From a bacterium (GTDB lineage: Bacteria > JAMCPX01), in the NCBI GenBank assembly GCA_021792615.1, contig JAJYUJ010000015.1:1-63283 (forward strand): a stretch of DNA of 63,283 bases, given 5' to 3'. The translations under genes were made by a program, and so were the position numbers. Numbering within the stretch: the first letter of the stretch is position 1; every line of letters begins with the position of its first letter. This document shows positions 50,727 through 60,090 of this stretch, piece after piece. The notes under the pieces were generated by a model. That model was not told where the DNA came from, ran no database searches, and was given only the letters and a program-made list of their open reading frames with translations.

Positions 50727-52454
50727 CGTATCGATGAGCATCTTCAGGGTCTTGACATCCGGCTGGTGCGGGTTCAGGCGATACGATAGTTCGAAATATT
50801 TTTTTGCCGTTGCAGGGGCGTTGTAGAATTTCAGGTACAATGCGCCGACAGCCCTGCACGCCATGTACTGCTCCGGTGCTTTAATACCGGCCATGCGTTT
50901 GAGCAGCGGAAACGCCTCTTCATAACGGCCGCTGTCCACATACATCATGCCCAGATTCCAGAGGGCCGGGACAAAGTCATCATCGTATTCGAGTGCGAGC
51001 TTGTACTCCTGTTCTGCAGTCTTCGGTTGCCCGTGATTTTTATAGTATACCCCGATGTTATTCAGGGCAACGGGACTGTGCGGCTGGAGTGTCAGTGTAT
51101 AGCTCCACAATGCAGAGCTCTTTGCCCAGTGCAGAGATTGCCGGTAGGAAAGAAAGGCAAGCATGACGGCGATAGCTATGAACAGGACACCGGCCGCCTG
51201 TTTTTTTGCCGTACGACGGTAGAGGTCTGATGCCCAACTTCCGGCAATGAGGAATACACCGAAGGCACCTTCATACACATAGCGGTCTGCCATTTTTGTC
51301 GGGAGCGGAATGATGTTGCTGACCGGAATAAAGTTGGCCAAAAACCACGACAGGCCGAACAGCACCAGCCAATCCCTTTTTTTGAAAAGACGGATAATCC
51401 ATATCACGAGCACCACGAGAAAGATCAGCGATGCGGCAATGAGGCCGGTATCGGAAAGGGAAGGCACTGTATAAACGGGGGCAAGGTCAAACGGCAGAAC
51501 AAGCTTTCTCGCATACAGAAAAAGTGCCTCGGGTATAAACAGAAAGGTCCACAGTACGCCCTTAGTATCGACAAATGCAGTACCGCCTTTATGGTAGTAC
51601 CACAGAGTATACGGTACATAGACGAGGAGCACGACGACATACGGCAGGAGTTTTTTCAGGGTGGATCTCCATGAATTTTTATTGATGAACAGCCCGTATG
51701 CAGCCAGCACGCCGGGGATGATGACGCCCTGAAATTTGCTCAGGATGGCAAGAATGAAGCACGCGAATGAAATTGAATACCAGAGGATTGCAGAGTTTCC
51801 CGGGGAATGCTGTCCTGAGAGACCGCGCTGTTCAGTACGCATGCCCTTTGCTGCGGGCGCTGGACCTCCGGCAGTATTCTTCTCCTGATGTGCATCGGCA
51901 AGAGATGATGATTTCATAAAGGATATGAACCACAGGAGCAAGAACATCATGAGCAGAAGATCTTTTCTTCCCGAGAGCCACGCCACGTTCTCGGTCATCA
52001 GGGGATGTACGGCAAACAGCATCGCGGTAAAAAATGCCGTCACCTGCACGGTCCCGGAGTCTGCTTCCGCAGGAGCGGCAGCCTGCTCTACCAATCCGGC
52101 CCGGCGCAGCAGCATGCCGACGGCATAAAAGATGAGTACGACATTGATCATGTCCAGCAGCACATTGTCCAGGTGAAATCCCTGCGGATAGTCCTTCCCG
52201 TAGAAATGCCATTCGATCATATAGGTCAGATCCGTTACCGGAAAGTATTCATAGTAGTACTGCCCCCGGAATATGCCGAAGGGATTGAACAGATGTACGA
52301 CAGAGGCAGGGGTGAGTTGTTGTATCCTCGGCTTATTGAGAACATCCTTGTCATCATCCCATCCTATGAAGCCATACCGGGCTGTGTGGGCATAGATGCA
52401 CAGGGTCGTCGTAATCAGGATCGCAGCATATAACCAAATCTTTGAACGGGCCAT
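50721..52454 (-). CDS. Polytopic membrane protein with C-terminal TPRs (TMTC-like)
   Basis: A 577-residue protein with about ten hydrophobic segments: YGFIGWDDDKDVLNKP near the N-terminus is like the first luminal loop of GT-C glycosyltransferases and TMTC proteins, with two acidic residues (DDD). Transmembrane helices run to residue about 440, and then three or so TPR motifs (SPVALNNIGVYYKNHGQPKT, FVPALWNLGMMYVDSGRYEE). It is probably a GT-C-type enzyme modifying envelope glycans or proteins. It lies last in the tpx/purB/bio series, 41 bases after bioF, and overlaps the convergent GMC gene. Confidence 0.72.
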   Translation of the reverse strand: MARSKIWLYAAILITTTLCIYAHTARYGFIGWDDDKDVLNKPRIQQLTPASVVHLFNPFGIFRGQYYYEYFPVTDLTYMIEWHFYGKDYPQGFHLDNVLLDMINVVLIFYAVGMLLRRAGLVEQAAAPAEADSGTVQVTAFFTAMLFAVHPLMTENVAWLSGRKDLLLMMFLLLWFISFMKSSSLADAHQEKNTAGGPAPAAKGMRTEQRGLSGQHSPGNSAILWYSISFACFILAILSKFQGVIIPGVLAAYGLFINKNSWRSTLKKLLPYVVVLLVYVPYTLWYYHKGGTAFVDTKGVLWTFLFIPEALFLYARKLVLPFDLAPVYTVPSLSDTGLIAASLIFLVVLVIWIIRLFKKRDWLVLFGLSWFLANFIPVSNIIPLPTKMADRYVYEGAFGVFLIAGSWASDLYRRTAKKQAAGVLFIAIAVMLAFLSYRQSLHWAKSSALWSYTLTLQPHSPVALNNIGVYYKNHGQPKTAEQEYKLALEYDDDFVPALWNLGMMYVDSGRYEEAFPLLKRMAGIKAPEQYMACRAVGALYLKFYNAPATAKKYFELSYRLNPHQPDVKTLKMLIDTL

Positions 52455-52495
52455 AGAATGGTCTTACAACAAGATGCTGCGGCTGTAAACAGAGG

Positions 52496-53683
52496 CTAAA
52501 GGACAGTGCTGGCCCGTTTCATTTCATCGATTACCTGCTCGAGCATTTCCCGCGTGTGTGCTGCGGTGACCGTCATCCGGAGGCGTGAAGTTCCCCGGGG
52601 AACCGAGGGAGGCCGTATGCCGGAAACAAAGATTCCGCGTTCGAACAGCAGGGATGATAATTTCATGGTCTTTCCGGCATCGCCGATGAGTACCGGTATA
52701 ATGGGTGTTGGGTCGTTTGAGACAGGAAACCCGAGGTTTCTCAGACCGGTTCTTAGAAAAATGATATTATCCTCGAGCCGTTTTCTTAATCCGGGATGAT
52801 TTTGTACAATATCGATTGCCTTTGAACTTACGGCACAGACAGCGGGCGGCAAGGCTGTGGTAAAGATAAAAGCGCGGGATTTATTGATAAGGTATTCGGT
52901 CAGTACTTTACTGCCCGCAGCATAGGCACCGAAACTGCCAAGTGCTTTGCCGAGGGTTCCCATCTGAATGTGGATTCTGCCGTTCACACCCAGCATCTCA
53001 GCGGCACCTCTGCCGTTTTTTCCGAGGACACCGGTTGCATGTGCCTCATCTACCATGATCAGCGCATGATATTTTTCTGCAAGCGTAACCAGTTCCTTCA
53101 AAGGCGCGATGTCTCCGTCCATACTGAAAACGCTGTCTGTTACGATGAGCGTCTTTGCCGGTTTATTCCTGTTCCCTTTCCGGGCGATCGAACGGAGTAT
53201 ATCTTCAACCATGGTCGTGTCTCGGTGTTTGTATATGCGGAGCGAGGCCCTGCTGAGCCTTATTCCGTCTATGATCGATGCATGGTTCAGCTCGTCCGAC
53301 AGGACTACCGAGTCTTTGCCGGCCAGGGCAGATATGATACCTGTATTTGCGTGGTAACCGGAATTAAAGACAAGCGCGGAGCCGGTTTTTTTAAATCTGG
53401 CGATGTCCTGTTCCAGTTGTTCATGCGGCGTCATATTCCCGGACACCAATCTCGATGCGCCTGCAGAAACACCGTAGTGTCTGATAGCGGCTATTGCCGT
53501 TTTCATAAGCTCCCGGTTATCCGCAAGTCCGAGATAATTATTCGAACACATGAGAATGACATCCCTGCCGTTTATCCTGACGACCGGTTTTTGCATACCT
53601 TCTATGGTGCGCATAAACCTGAAGAGCTTGTTCGATTTTGTTTCTTCGAGCTCCTGAGACAGAATATGCAGGGGATCCTTCAT
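52496..53683 (-). CDS. bioF: 8-amino-7-oxononanoate synthase
   Basis: A 395-residue alpha-oxoamine synthase joining pimeloyl-thioester and alanine for biotin. The family marks are CSNNYLGLADNRELM, GSALVFNSGYHANTGI, VDEAHATGVLGKNGRGA and the PLP Lys in MGTLGKALGSFGAY. The closely related Kbl enzyme cleaves aminoketobutyrate, but coupling to bioB by an ATGA overlap makes BioF the better call. bioA and bioC/bioH were not found in the window; bioD lies at 33.3 kb. Confidence 0.9.
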   Translation of the reverse strand: MKDPLHILSQELEETKSNKLFRFMRTIEGMQKPVVRINGRDVILMCSNNYLGLADNRELMKTAIAAIRHYGVSAGASRLVSGNMTPHEQLEQDIARFKKTGSALVFNSGYHANTGIISALAGKDSVVLSDELNHASIIDGIRLSRASLRIYKHRDTTMVEDILRSIARKGNRNKPAKTLIVTDSVFSMDGDIAPLKELVTLAEKYHALIMVDEAHATGVLGKNGRGAAEMLGVNGRIHIQMGTLGKALGSFGAYAAGSKVLTEYLINKSRAFIFTTALPPAVCAVSSKAIDIVQNHPGLRKRLEDNIIFLRTGLRNLGFPVSNDPTPIIPVLIGDAGKTMKLSSLLFERGIFVSGIRPPSVPRGTSRLRMTVTAAHTREMLEQVIDEMKRASTVL

Positions 53684-54660
53684 ACTGCTACCGGTTTTGA
53701 TACCTCGAGACCGAGGTCGCGGATCATTCTCAGATCATCTTCCGGCGGCCTGCCCGCTGTTGTCAGATATCCTCCGGTCATCATGCCGTTTGCGCCTGCG
53801 TAGAAGATCATGGACTGCATGTCCCTGAGGTTGACCTCCCGTCCACCGCATATAACGATGTCCTTATCCGGCAGGATTAACCTGAACATGGCGATTATTT
53901 TCAGGCACTCTATCGGGGTCAAAGTGGTTGTTCCTTCAAGAGGTGTTCCCTTAACAGGATTTAAAAAGTTTACCGGTATGGAATCGACATCGAGTCCTTT
54001 CAGGGTAAACGCAAGCTCGATGCGGTCTTCCCATGATTCCCCGATTCCAAAAACGCCGCCGCTGCATATCGATAACCCGGCTGCCTTTGCGGCTTTTACG
54101 GCAGCGATGTCATCATCATAGGGATGTGTCGTGCATACGGAAGGGAAAAAAGACCTCGATGTTTCAAGGTTATGATGGTACTTGGTCAGTCCCGCGGCTT
54201 TCAGATAATTTAATTCCTGCTCGCTCAGGATACCGAGGGATGCACAGCGGTAAAGGGGAGTTTTTTCACAAATTGCTTTTATGGCGTCCGCAATACCGTC
54301 AAGCTCTGTCTTGTTGTCAATGCCGTACCCGCTTGTTACGATCGAAAATCCCCGTGCTCCTGCACCGGCCGCGTTCACGGCCTTTTCTGCGATGGTCGTG
54401 GTCCGGAGGAGAGGGTAACTCTTTGCCTCTGTTCTGTAATGAGCCGACTGTGCACAAAACTTGCAGTCCTCGGGACACAAGCCGGATTTCGCATTTACTA
54501 TAGAGCAGAGGTTGACACTGTTTCCTTTAAAATGCTGCCGCAGCTCGTTTGTTGTTTCAAAAAGCTTTACGATATCACCGGAGGAAAGTGTACCGAGTTG
54601 TTGCGCTTCCTGCGGTGAGATACCGTTGTGCTGCAGAATAGAATCGAACGATGGAATCAT
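53680..54660 (-). CDS. bioB: Biotin synthase
   Basis: A 326-residue radical SAM enzyme inserting sulfur into dethiobiotin. The SAM cluster motif is CPEDCKFCAQSAHY, and the second-cluster ligands include Cys in YRCASLG, FFPSVCTTHP and SICSGGVFG. The sulfur-source 2Fe-2S Arg is in REVNLRDMQ. ATG at 54660 follows GGAGACCACT; a reading 16 codons longer is rejected. It is 40 bases after purB. Confidence 0.95.
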   Translation of the reverse strand: MIPSFDSILQHNGISPQEAQQLGTLSSGDIVKLFETTNELRQHFKGNSVNLCSIVNAKSGLCPEDCKFCAQSAHYRTEAKSYPLLRTTTIAEKAVNAAGAGARGFSIVTSGYGIDNKTELDGIADAIKAICEKTPLYRCASLGILSEQELNYLKAAGLTKYHHNLETSRSFFPSVCTTHPYDDDIAAVKAAKAAGLSICSGGVFGIGESWEDRIELAFTLKGLDVDSIPVNFLNPVKGTPLEGTTTLTPIECLKIIAMFRLILPDKDIVICGGREVNLRDMQSMIFYAGANGMMTGGYLTTAGRPPEDDLRMIRDLGLEVSKPVAV

Positions 54661-54700
54661 AGTGGTCTCCTGTGACTGAATAAATTTGTTTCTGCAGGTC

Positions 54701-55993
54701 CTATGCAAACACCTGCTGATAAATGTAATCTATATATTTGAAGTGTGCGTTCAGATCGAGCATGTTCTGGAGCTCAGGTTTTGTCAAAAGTTTGGATACC
54801 TGCTTGTTCACCAGGAGCGCATCAATGAAATCCGTGCCCGTATCGAAGGCCGTAAATGCGGCTTTCTGAATGATTGCATAAGCGTCCTCCCGTGCCATGC
54901 CTTTATCGATCAGTGCAAGCATGACCTTTTCAGAATCATACAACCCTTTCGTTATATCCAGGTTGGCTTTCATTCTGTCCTCGTGTACGACAAGGTTGTC
55001 CACGAGCCAGGTGACCCGGGTCAGCATAAAATCAACAAGGGTAGTTCCATCGGGAGCTATGATCCTTTCTACGGATGAATGGCTGATGTCCCGTTCATGC
55101 CAGAGGGGGATGTCTTCCAGTGCGGCTATCAGATAAGACCTGACAACCCTTGATAATCCCGTGAGGTTCTCGGAAAGTATGGGATTGCGCTTGTGGGGCA
55201 TGGCTGACGAGCCTTTCTGTCCCTGGGTGAAGTATTCCTCTGCCTCCCGTACCTCGGTTCGCTGGAGGTGGCGTATCTCCAGTGCGATCCTTTCGATACC
55301 CGCTGCGAGTATTGCCAGTACGGAAAAAAATTCGGCGTGCCTGTCCCGTGCTACCACCTGTGTTGAATACGGCTCCACGTTCAATCCGAGTTTCCTGCAG
55401 ACATAACTCTCTATGGACGGATCTATATTCCCGTATGTGCCTACAGCGCCTTTGATCTTCCCGTATCGTATATTCTCGAGCGCCCGCTCAAACCTGATTC
55501 TGTTCCTCTTTGTTTCTTCGTACCAGGAAACGAACTTCAGGCCGAAGGTAACAGGCTCTGCGTGTATGCCGTGGGTTCTTCCTATCATGGGCAGGGATTT
55601 GTATTGCAAAGCCTTGTCTTTCAGAACCTTCATCAGCGCATCGATGTCCCCGAGGATGAGATTGCCTGCCCTGACAAGCTGGATTGCAAAGGCCGTATCG
55701 AGCACATCCGACGAGGTAAGCCCCATGTGGATGAACCGTGCATCTTCGCCGACCTTTTCTTTGACGGCGGTCAGCAGCGCAATGACATCGTGTTTTACGA
55801 CGAGCTCTATTTCGTCGACCCTTTTTGTGTCAAACGATGCATGTTTTTTTATATGTTCTAAAGAGTTCCTGGGTATTTTGCCGGCCTCCGCATACGCCTC
55901 GCATGCCGCGAGTTCCACATCGAGCCATATCCTGTACTTGGTTTCGTTTGTCCATATGCCGGCACACTCCCTCCTGCTGTAGCGTTCAATCAT
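54701..55993 (-). CDS. purB: Adenylosuccinate lyase
   Basis: A 430-residue fumarase-superfamily lyase acting twice in purine synthesis. The signature loop is QKGSSAMPHKRNPILSENLT; HMGLTSSDVLDTAF and MIGRTHGIHAEPVTFG hold the catalytic His and substrate loop. ATG at 55993 follows GAGGAGTTTTCGT. It lies apart from the other pur genes, ahead of bioB and bioF. Confidence 0.96.
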   Translation of the reverse strand: MIERYSRRECAGIWTNETKYRIWLDVELAACEAYAEAGKIPRNSLEHIKKHASFDTKRVDEIELVVKHDVIALLTAVKEKVGEDARFIHMGLTSSDVLDTAFAIQLVRAGNLILGDIDALMKVLKDKALQYKSLPMIGRTHGIHAEPVTFGLKFVSWYEETKRNRIRFERALENIRYGKIKGAVGTYGNIDPSIESYVCRKLGLNVEPYSTQVVARDRHAEFFSVLAILAAGIERIALEIRHLQRTEVREAEEYFTQGQKGSSAMPHKRNPILSENLTGLSRVVRSYLIAALEDIPLWHERDISHSSVERIIAPDGTTLVDFMLTRVTWLVDNLVVHEDRMKANLDITKGLYDSEKVMLALIDKGMAREDAYAIIQKAAFTAFDTGTDFIDALLVNKQVSKLLTKPELQNMLDLNAHFKYIDYIYQQVFA

Positions 55994-56041
55994 ACGAAAA
56001 CTCCTCTCATCGTGTTTCCACTGTTTGTATGACGGGAGTGT

Positions 56042-56557
56042 TTATTTTGTCAATGCCTTCACCGCTTCAAGTGTTTTCGTATAATCGGGGTGGCTCGTTA
56101 TGTCGGGCACTATCTCCATGTAGCGTATAGTGTCGTTTTTGTCGACGACAAATATCGATCGTGCGAGCAAACGCAGTTCTTTGATGAGAACGCCGTAGGC
56201 ATTGCCGAATGAAGCATCCCGGTGGTCCGATAATGTCCTGATTTTATCTATGCCACCTGCGGAACAGAATCGTGATATGGCAAAAGGCAGGTCCATGCTC
56301 AGGTTTATAATCGCGATATCGGCGGGCAGTTTGCCTGCTTCTTCGTTGAACCTGGTTGCCTGCAGGTTGCATACAGGGGTATCGAGAGACGGTGTAACGC
56401 TGAACACCTTTACCTTTCCTGCAAAGTCCTTGAGACCGACCGGAGTCATGTCTTTGTCGAGAGCAACAAAATCGGGTGCTTTGTCCCCGACCTTGAGTGC
56501 CGTGCCTACCAGCGTGAGCGGATTACCTTTTGAAGTAACGATATTTTTTCTTTCCAT
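56042..56557 (-). CDS. tpx: Thiol peroxidase Tpx
   Basis: A 171-residue Tpx-type peroxiredoxin. The peroxidatic Cys is in SVTPSLDTPVCNLQATRF and the resolving Cys in ISRFCSAGGIDKIRTLSDHR, the normal Tpx arrangement. It removes lipid and organic peroxides. The ATG at 56557 follows AAAGGAGGATGT; a long upstream in-frame extension is rejected. With bcp it makes two peroxidases in the window. Confidence 0.95.
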   Translation of the reverse strand: MERKNIVTSKGNPLTLVGTALKVGDKAPDFVALDKDMTPVGLKDFAGKVKVFSVTPSLDTPVCNLQATRFNEEAGKLPADIAIINLSMDLPFAISRFCSAGGIDKIRTLSDHRDASFGNAYGVLIKELRLLARSIFVVDKNDTIRYMEIVPDITSHPDYTKTLEAVKALTK

Positions 56558-56751
56558 ACATCCTCCTTTTCGATTCGGTTTGGTAGCTTCTGAGAAGATC
56601 ATAATCACGATAAAATTCCGAAGCAATAGCCTGGTATATTCTGTCCTCCTCGTGCGATATTCTCTGTCTCTGCTTGACATCGTCGAAATGTGCTGATAGC
56701 TCTTTAAAGATAATGAGTTGCATTAAAAAAAATACAATCGAATATGCATGC

Positions 56752-56826
56752 AGGCACGTAGCTCAGGGGGAGAGCGCTGCTTTCACACAGCAGAGGTCGA
56801 CGGTTCGAAACCGTCCGTGCCTACCA
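56752..56826 (+). tRNA. tRNA-Val (anticodon CAC)
   Basis: A complete 75-base cloverleaf with encoded CCA: acceptor AGGCACG/CGTGCCT, D stem GCTC/GAGC, anticodon stem CTGCT/AGCAG with loop TTCACAC, T stem GACGG/CCGTC with loop TTCGAAA. Anticodon CAC reads GTG. Confidence 0.97.
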
Positions 56827-56897
56827 CTTCGCTTCAGGTTAATCCGTTTCGACCACCCGGACATTTCCCGTATGTATGGAGAGAACGGAGGTCTTAC

Positions 56898-56972
56898 AGG
56901 CACGTAGCTCAGGGGGAGAGCGCTACCTTGACACGGTAGAGGTCGGCGGTTCGAGACCGCCCGTGCCTACCA
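56898..56972 (+). tRNA. tRNA-Val (anticodon GAC)
   Basis: A second 75-base cloverleaf with identical acceptor arm and D arm; anticodon stem CTACC/GGTAG, loop TTGACAC, T stem GGCGG/CCGCC. Anticodon GAC reads GTC and GTT. The CCA is encoded and ends eight bases before the thrS start codon. Confidence 0.97.
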
Positions 56973-56979
56973 TTCAATT

Positions 56980-58890
56980 ATGCTTACCATTACCTTTGAA
57001 AATAACCAATACGAAGTACAGGAAAATACTACGGTTAAGGCTTTTCTCGATGGCATCAAAAGGCTTAAGCCTGATTTCATCGTTGCAAAAATGAACGGCC
57101 GGTATGTGGATCTTTCGTACAAGATCAAAGAGGACAGGGCCGTACTCCAGCCCGTATCAATCGCGGACCCCGATGCGTTGCCGGTTATCAGACATTCTGC
57201 TTCACACCTCATGGCGCAGGCCGTAAAAGAATTGTTCCCTGAAGCAAAAATGACGATTGGCCCGTCAATCGACGATGGTTTCTACTACGATTTTTCTCTT
57301 GCAACCCCTTTTACCCCGCAGGATTTAGAAAAGATAGAGCAGCGCATGAAAGAGCTGGTAAAAAAGAATATTCCTATAGAAAGAAAAGAACTTACAAAGG
57401 ATGAGGCAGAAAAGTTATTCCGGGACAAGCATGAAGATTACAAGATCGAGATCCTCAAGGATATTCAAGGTGCAATCTCGGCGTATCAGCAGGGAGATTT
57501 TGTCGACCTCTGCTTCGGCCCCCATGTGCCGTCAACGGGATATCTGAAAGCGTTTAAGCTGCTTTCTACTGCGGGTGCTTACTGGCGCGGAGACGAGCAC
57601 AATGAAATGCTCAGAAGAATTTACGGCACCGCATTCCCCGACAAGGAATCTCTGAAGGCACATCTTGAAAGAATCGAAGAGGCAAAAAAGAGAGACCACC
57701 GGAAACTCGGAAAAGAACTGGATCTGTTTTCCCTGGAAGACGAGATCGGACCCGGGCTTGTTCTCTGGCACCCCAAAGGTGCGATCCTGAGAAATGTCAT
57801 AGAAAATTACTGGAAGGATCTGCATAATGCATCGGGTTATCAATTTGTCTATACACCGCATATAGCCAAGCTATCGTTATGGAATACCAGCGGTCACCTC
57901 GGTTTTTACCGGGAAAATATGTTTCCATCCATGGAGCTTGAGAGCGTGGATTATCAGTTAAAGCCCATGAATTGCCCGTTCCATATAGCCATATATAAAA
58001 CGGATACACGAAGCTATAAAGACCTGCCGTTACGGTGGGCCGAGCTCGGGACGGTCTATAGGTTTGAACGGTCTGGTGTTATGCACGGTCTCATGAGGGT
58101 ACGCGGCTTTACGCAGGATGATGCGCATATATTTGTTACCCCTGAAAAACTTGAAGATGAGGTCGTTAAAATACTCGAACTTGCACTGCACTATCTCAAA
58201 ACGTTTGGATTTGAGCACTATAATATCTATCTTTCCACGAGGCCGGAAAAGTACGTCGGCAGTCTCGAGAATTGGGACAAAGCGGAGTCGGCCCTCAAGG
58301 GTGCCCTGGAATCAAGGTCCCTCGCATACTCGATAGATCCCGGAGAAGGAGTCTTCTACGGGCCTAAAATAGACATAAAAATAAAAGATGTTCTGGGCAG
58401 GGAATGGCAGTGCTCGACGATTCAGATTGACTTTAATTTGCCGGAAAGGTTTGATGTCAGTTACATCGGCGATGATAACCAGAAGCACAGGACCATTATG
58501 GTTCACCGTGCCATCATGGGGTCGCTGGAGAGATTTATAGGGGTTCTTATCGAACACTATGGCGGTGCATTTCCTTTCTGGCTTTCACCCGTCCAGGCAA
58601 AAGTTATTGCCATAAATACGAGAAATGTTGATTATGCGAACGAAATAGTGTTAGCTCTTAAGAACAAGCAGATAAGGGCAGAAGCCGATTATCGCGATGA
58701 AACGTTGTCCTATAAGATCAGAGAGGCAACTTTACAAAAGATCCCTTTTTTGTTAATAGTGGGCGACAAGGAACAGCAAACAAACACGGTCACGATACGG
58801 CAATACAAAGAAACGAAACAATCGTCTCTTTCGGTTGATGAACTGATGGAGTTGTTGTATAAAAAAAATAGAGAGAGGACAAATACATAG
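56980..58890 (+). CDS. thrS: Threonyl-tRNA synthetase
   Basis: A 636-residue class II synthetase with N-terminal TGS domain (LTITFENNQYEVQENTTVKA), the editing domain (HSASHLMAQAVKELFPEAKM) and the catalytic core including MNCPFH (zinc Cys), RFERSGVMHGLMRVRGFTQD and MVHRAIMGSLERFIGVLIEH. The C-terminal anticodon domain is complete. The ATG lies eight bases after the CCA of tRNA-Val with no Shine-Dalgarno sequence, so either the transcript is processed at the tRNA end or translation is weak. It heads thrS-infC-rpmI-rplT. Confidence 0.96.
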   Translation: MLTITFENNQYEVQENTTVKAFLDGIKRLKPDFIVAKMNGRYVDLSYKIKEDRAVLQPVSIADPDALPVIRHSASHLMAQAVKELFPEAKMTIGPSIDDGFYYDFSLATPFTPQDLEKIEQRMKELVKKNIPIERKELTKDEAEKLFRDKHEDYKIEILKDIQGAISAYQQGDFVDLCFGPHVPSTGYLKAFKLLSTAGAYWRGDEHNEMLRRIYGTAFPDKESLKAHLERIEEAKKRDHRKLGKELDLFSLEDEIGPGLVLWHPKGAILRNVIENYWKDLHNASGYQFVYTPHIAKLSLWNTSGHLGFYRENMFPSMELESVDYQLKPMNCPFHIAIYKTDTRSYKDLPLRWAELGTVYRFERSGVMHGLMRVRGFTQDDAHIFVTPEKLEDEVVKILELALHYLKTFGFEHYNIYLSTRPEKYVGSLENWDKAESALKGALESRSLAYSIDPGEGVFYGPKIDIKIKDVLGREWQCSTIQIDFNLPERFDVSYIGDDNQKHRTIMVHRAIMGSLERFIGVLIEHYGGAFPFWLSPVQAKVIAINTRNVDYANEIVLALKNKQIRAEADYRDETLSYKIREATLQKIPFLLIVGDKEQQTNTVTIRQYKETKQSSLSVDELMELLYKKNRERTNT

Positions 58891-59396
58891 AAAAAGAACT
58901 GCGTTTTAATAGGAAGATCACTGCACGAGAGGTGTTACTCATAGATGCGAATGGTTCCCAGCTTGGAAGTATGTCTTTAGGACAGGCATTATCGATAGCA
59001 GAACAGGTTGGTCTCGATGTTGTGGAAGTATCTCCGAACAGTAATCCGCCTGTTTGCAAGCTGATGGATTTCGGCAAATACAAATACCAACTGAAAAAGA
59101 AGAGCAGGGATTCGAGAAAGTCCCAGGTTGTTATAAAAACAAAGGAAGTTAAGTTAAGACCTACGACAGATGAGCATGATGTAAATGTTAAGATAGGGAA
59201 AATAAAGGAACTTTTAAAAGATGGTAACAGGGTTAAGGTGGGAGTATTTTTAAAAGGCAGAGAGATGATGTATACAGACAGAGCTTATGCAATGCTCGAC
59301 AAATTGGTCAAGATGCTTGTTGATGATGCCGTCGTGGCAGAGGCACCAAAGCATTTCGGCAAAACCGTTTATGCGGTTTTAGCAGCTAAAAAATGA
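58887..59396 (+). CDS. infC: Translation initiation factor IF-3 (AUA start)
   Basis: A 169-residue IF-3. The first in-frame ATG lies well inside the domain, but reading from ATA at 58887 gives IEKELRFNRKITAREVLLID, which matches the conserved IF-3 N-terminus; the ATA overlaps the thrS stop as ATAG, and AGAGG lies eight bases upstream. A GTG at 58932 would remove the N-terminal strand. IF-3 genes often start at rare codons because the factor rejects non-AUG initiation and so limits its own synthesis. The linker and C-domain (DANGSQLGSMSLGQALSIAE, GREMMYTDRAYAMLDKL) are normal. Confidence 0.88.
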   Translation: MEKELRFNRKITAREVLLIDANGSQLGSMSLGQALSIAEQVGLDVVEVSPNSNPPVCKLMDFGKYKYQLKKKSRDSRKSQVVIKTKEVKLRPTTDEHDVNVKIGKIKELLKDGNRVKVGVFLKGREMMYTDRAYAMLDKLVKMLVDDAVVAEAPKHFGKTVYAVLAAKK

Positions 59397-59420
59397 TAAA
59401 TTCTCAAGGAGATATTTGAT

Positions 59421-59618
59421 ATGCCAAAGATAAAAACAAAATCAGGAGCTAAGAAAAGATTTGCTGTAACGGGCACCGGCAAGGTAAAAGCAAAGAGGCC
59501 GGGTATGCGGCATTTACTCGAACATAAGACAAAGAGCAGAAAGAGAAGACTAAAGCATGACGTGATATTTGCGGGTTCGATAAAAAAACAACTGAAAAGG
59601 CTTATACCGAGTGCTTAA
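59421..59618 (+). CDS. rpmI: 50S ribosomal protein L35
   Basis: A 65-residue basic protein, [20 protein letters not shown] then [20 protein letters not shown], the L35 pattern. AAGGAGATATTTG precedes the ATG. It is the third gene of the thrS-infC-rpmI-rplT operon. Confidence 0.96.
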   Translation: MPKIKTKSGAKKRFAVTGTGKVKAKRPGMRHLLEHKTKSRKRRLKHDVIFAGSIKKQLKRLIPSA

Positions 59619-59634
59619 TAGAGAAATTCAAGAA

Positions 59635-59675
59635 TCAAAATTAAAAACTCAAAATTAAAAAAATCAAAATTAAAA
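59635..59675. repeat. Three AT-rich direct repeats upstream of rplT
   Basis: TCAAAATTAAAA occurs three times, at 59635-59646, 59649-59660 and 59664-59675, with a period of 14-15 bases. It lies in the rpmI-rplT gap, the place where L20 autoregulation often acts, though a repeat of this kind is not the known L20 target. Confidence 0.5.
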
Positions 59676-59730
59676 TTTCGACGGTAAAAAATAAAACAAT
59701 GATATTCAGGAGAATACAAAGAGGTGTTAT

Positions 59731-60090
59731 ATGAGGGTAAAAAGAGGAGTGACAGCTAAAAAAAGGCATAAAAAATATTTAAAACTTGCAAAGGGATACT
59801 GGGGCAAAAAGCATCTTCTCTATAAAACTGCCCGAGAAGCTGTAGAAAAAGCACTCAAATACAGTTATAGGGACAGGAGGGCCAGAAAAAGAGATTTCAG
59901 ATCCCTCTGGATTATAAGGATCAATGCAAAGACGAGAGAATCTGGCATAAGCTATTCAAGCTTTATTTCAGGATTAAAAAAAGCAAATATCGAAATCAAC
60001 CGGAAGATGCTTGCAGAGCTTGCAGTAAATCAACCGTCGGATTTTCAGAGCCTTGTGGATGCATCGAAAAAAGCACTTGGGCAGGCGTAA
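59731..60090 (+). CDS. rplT: 50S ribosomal protein L20
   Basis: A 119-residue L20: [40 protein letters not shown] and [20 protein letters not shown] are characteristic. It binds 23S rRNA early in assembly and in several bacteria represses its own operon. AGAGGTG precedes the ATG. The 112-base gap to rpmI contains the AT-rich repeats. Confidence 0.96.
   Translation: MRVKRGVTAKKRHKKYLKLAKGYWGKKHLLYKTAREAVEKALKYSYRDRRARKRDFRSLWIIRINAKTRESGISYSSFISGLKKANIEINRKMLAELAVNQPSDFQSLVDASKKALGQA

Noticed and set aside
56523-56723. 66-codon minus-strand frame (MQLIIFKELSAHFDD...) overlapping the tpx start
   Set aside because: No ribosome site, and it runs through the tpx ribosome-binding region; content is Lys/Tyr-rich but not recognisable. 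Could be reconsidered if conserved.
58932-59396. infC starting at GTG 58932
   Set aside because: It removes conserved N-terminal residues that are readable from ATA 58887 with a good ribosome site.
59619-59730. CRISPR-like repeats before rplT
   Set aside because: Only three AT-rich 12-mers with 2-3 base gaps; no spacers of CRISPR size and no cas genes.
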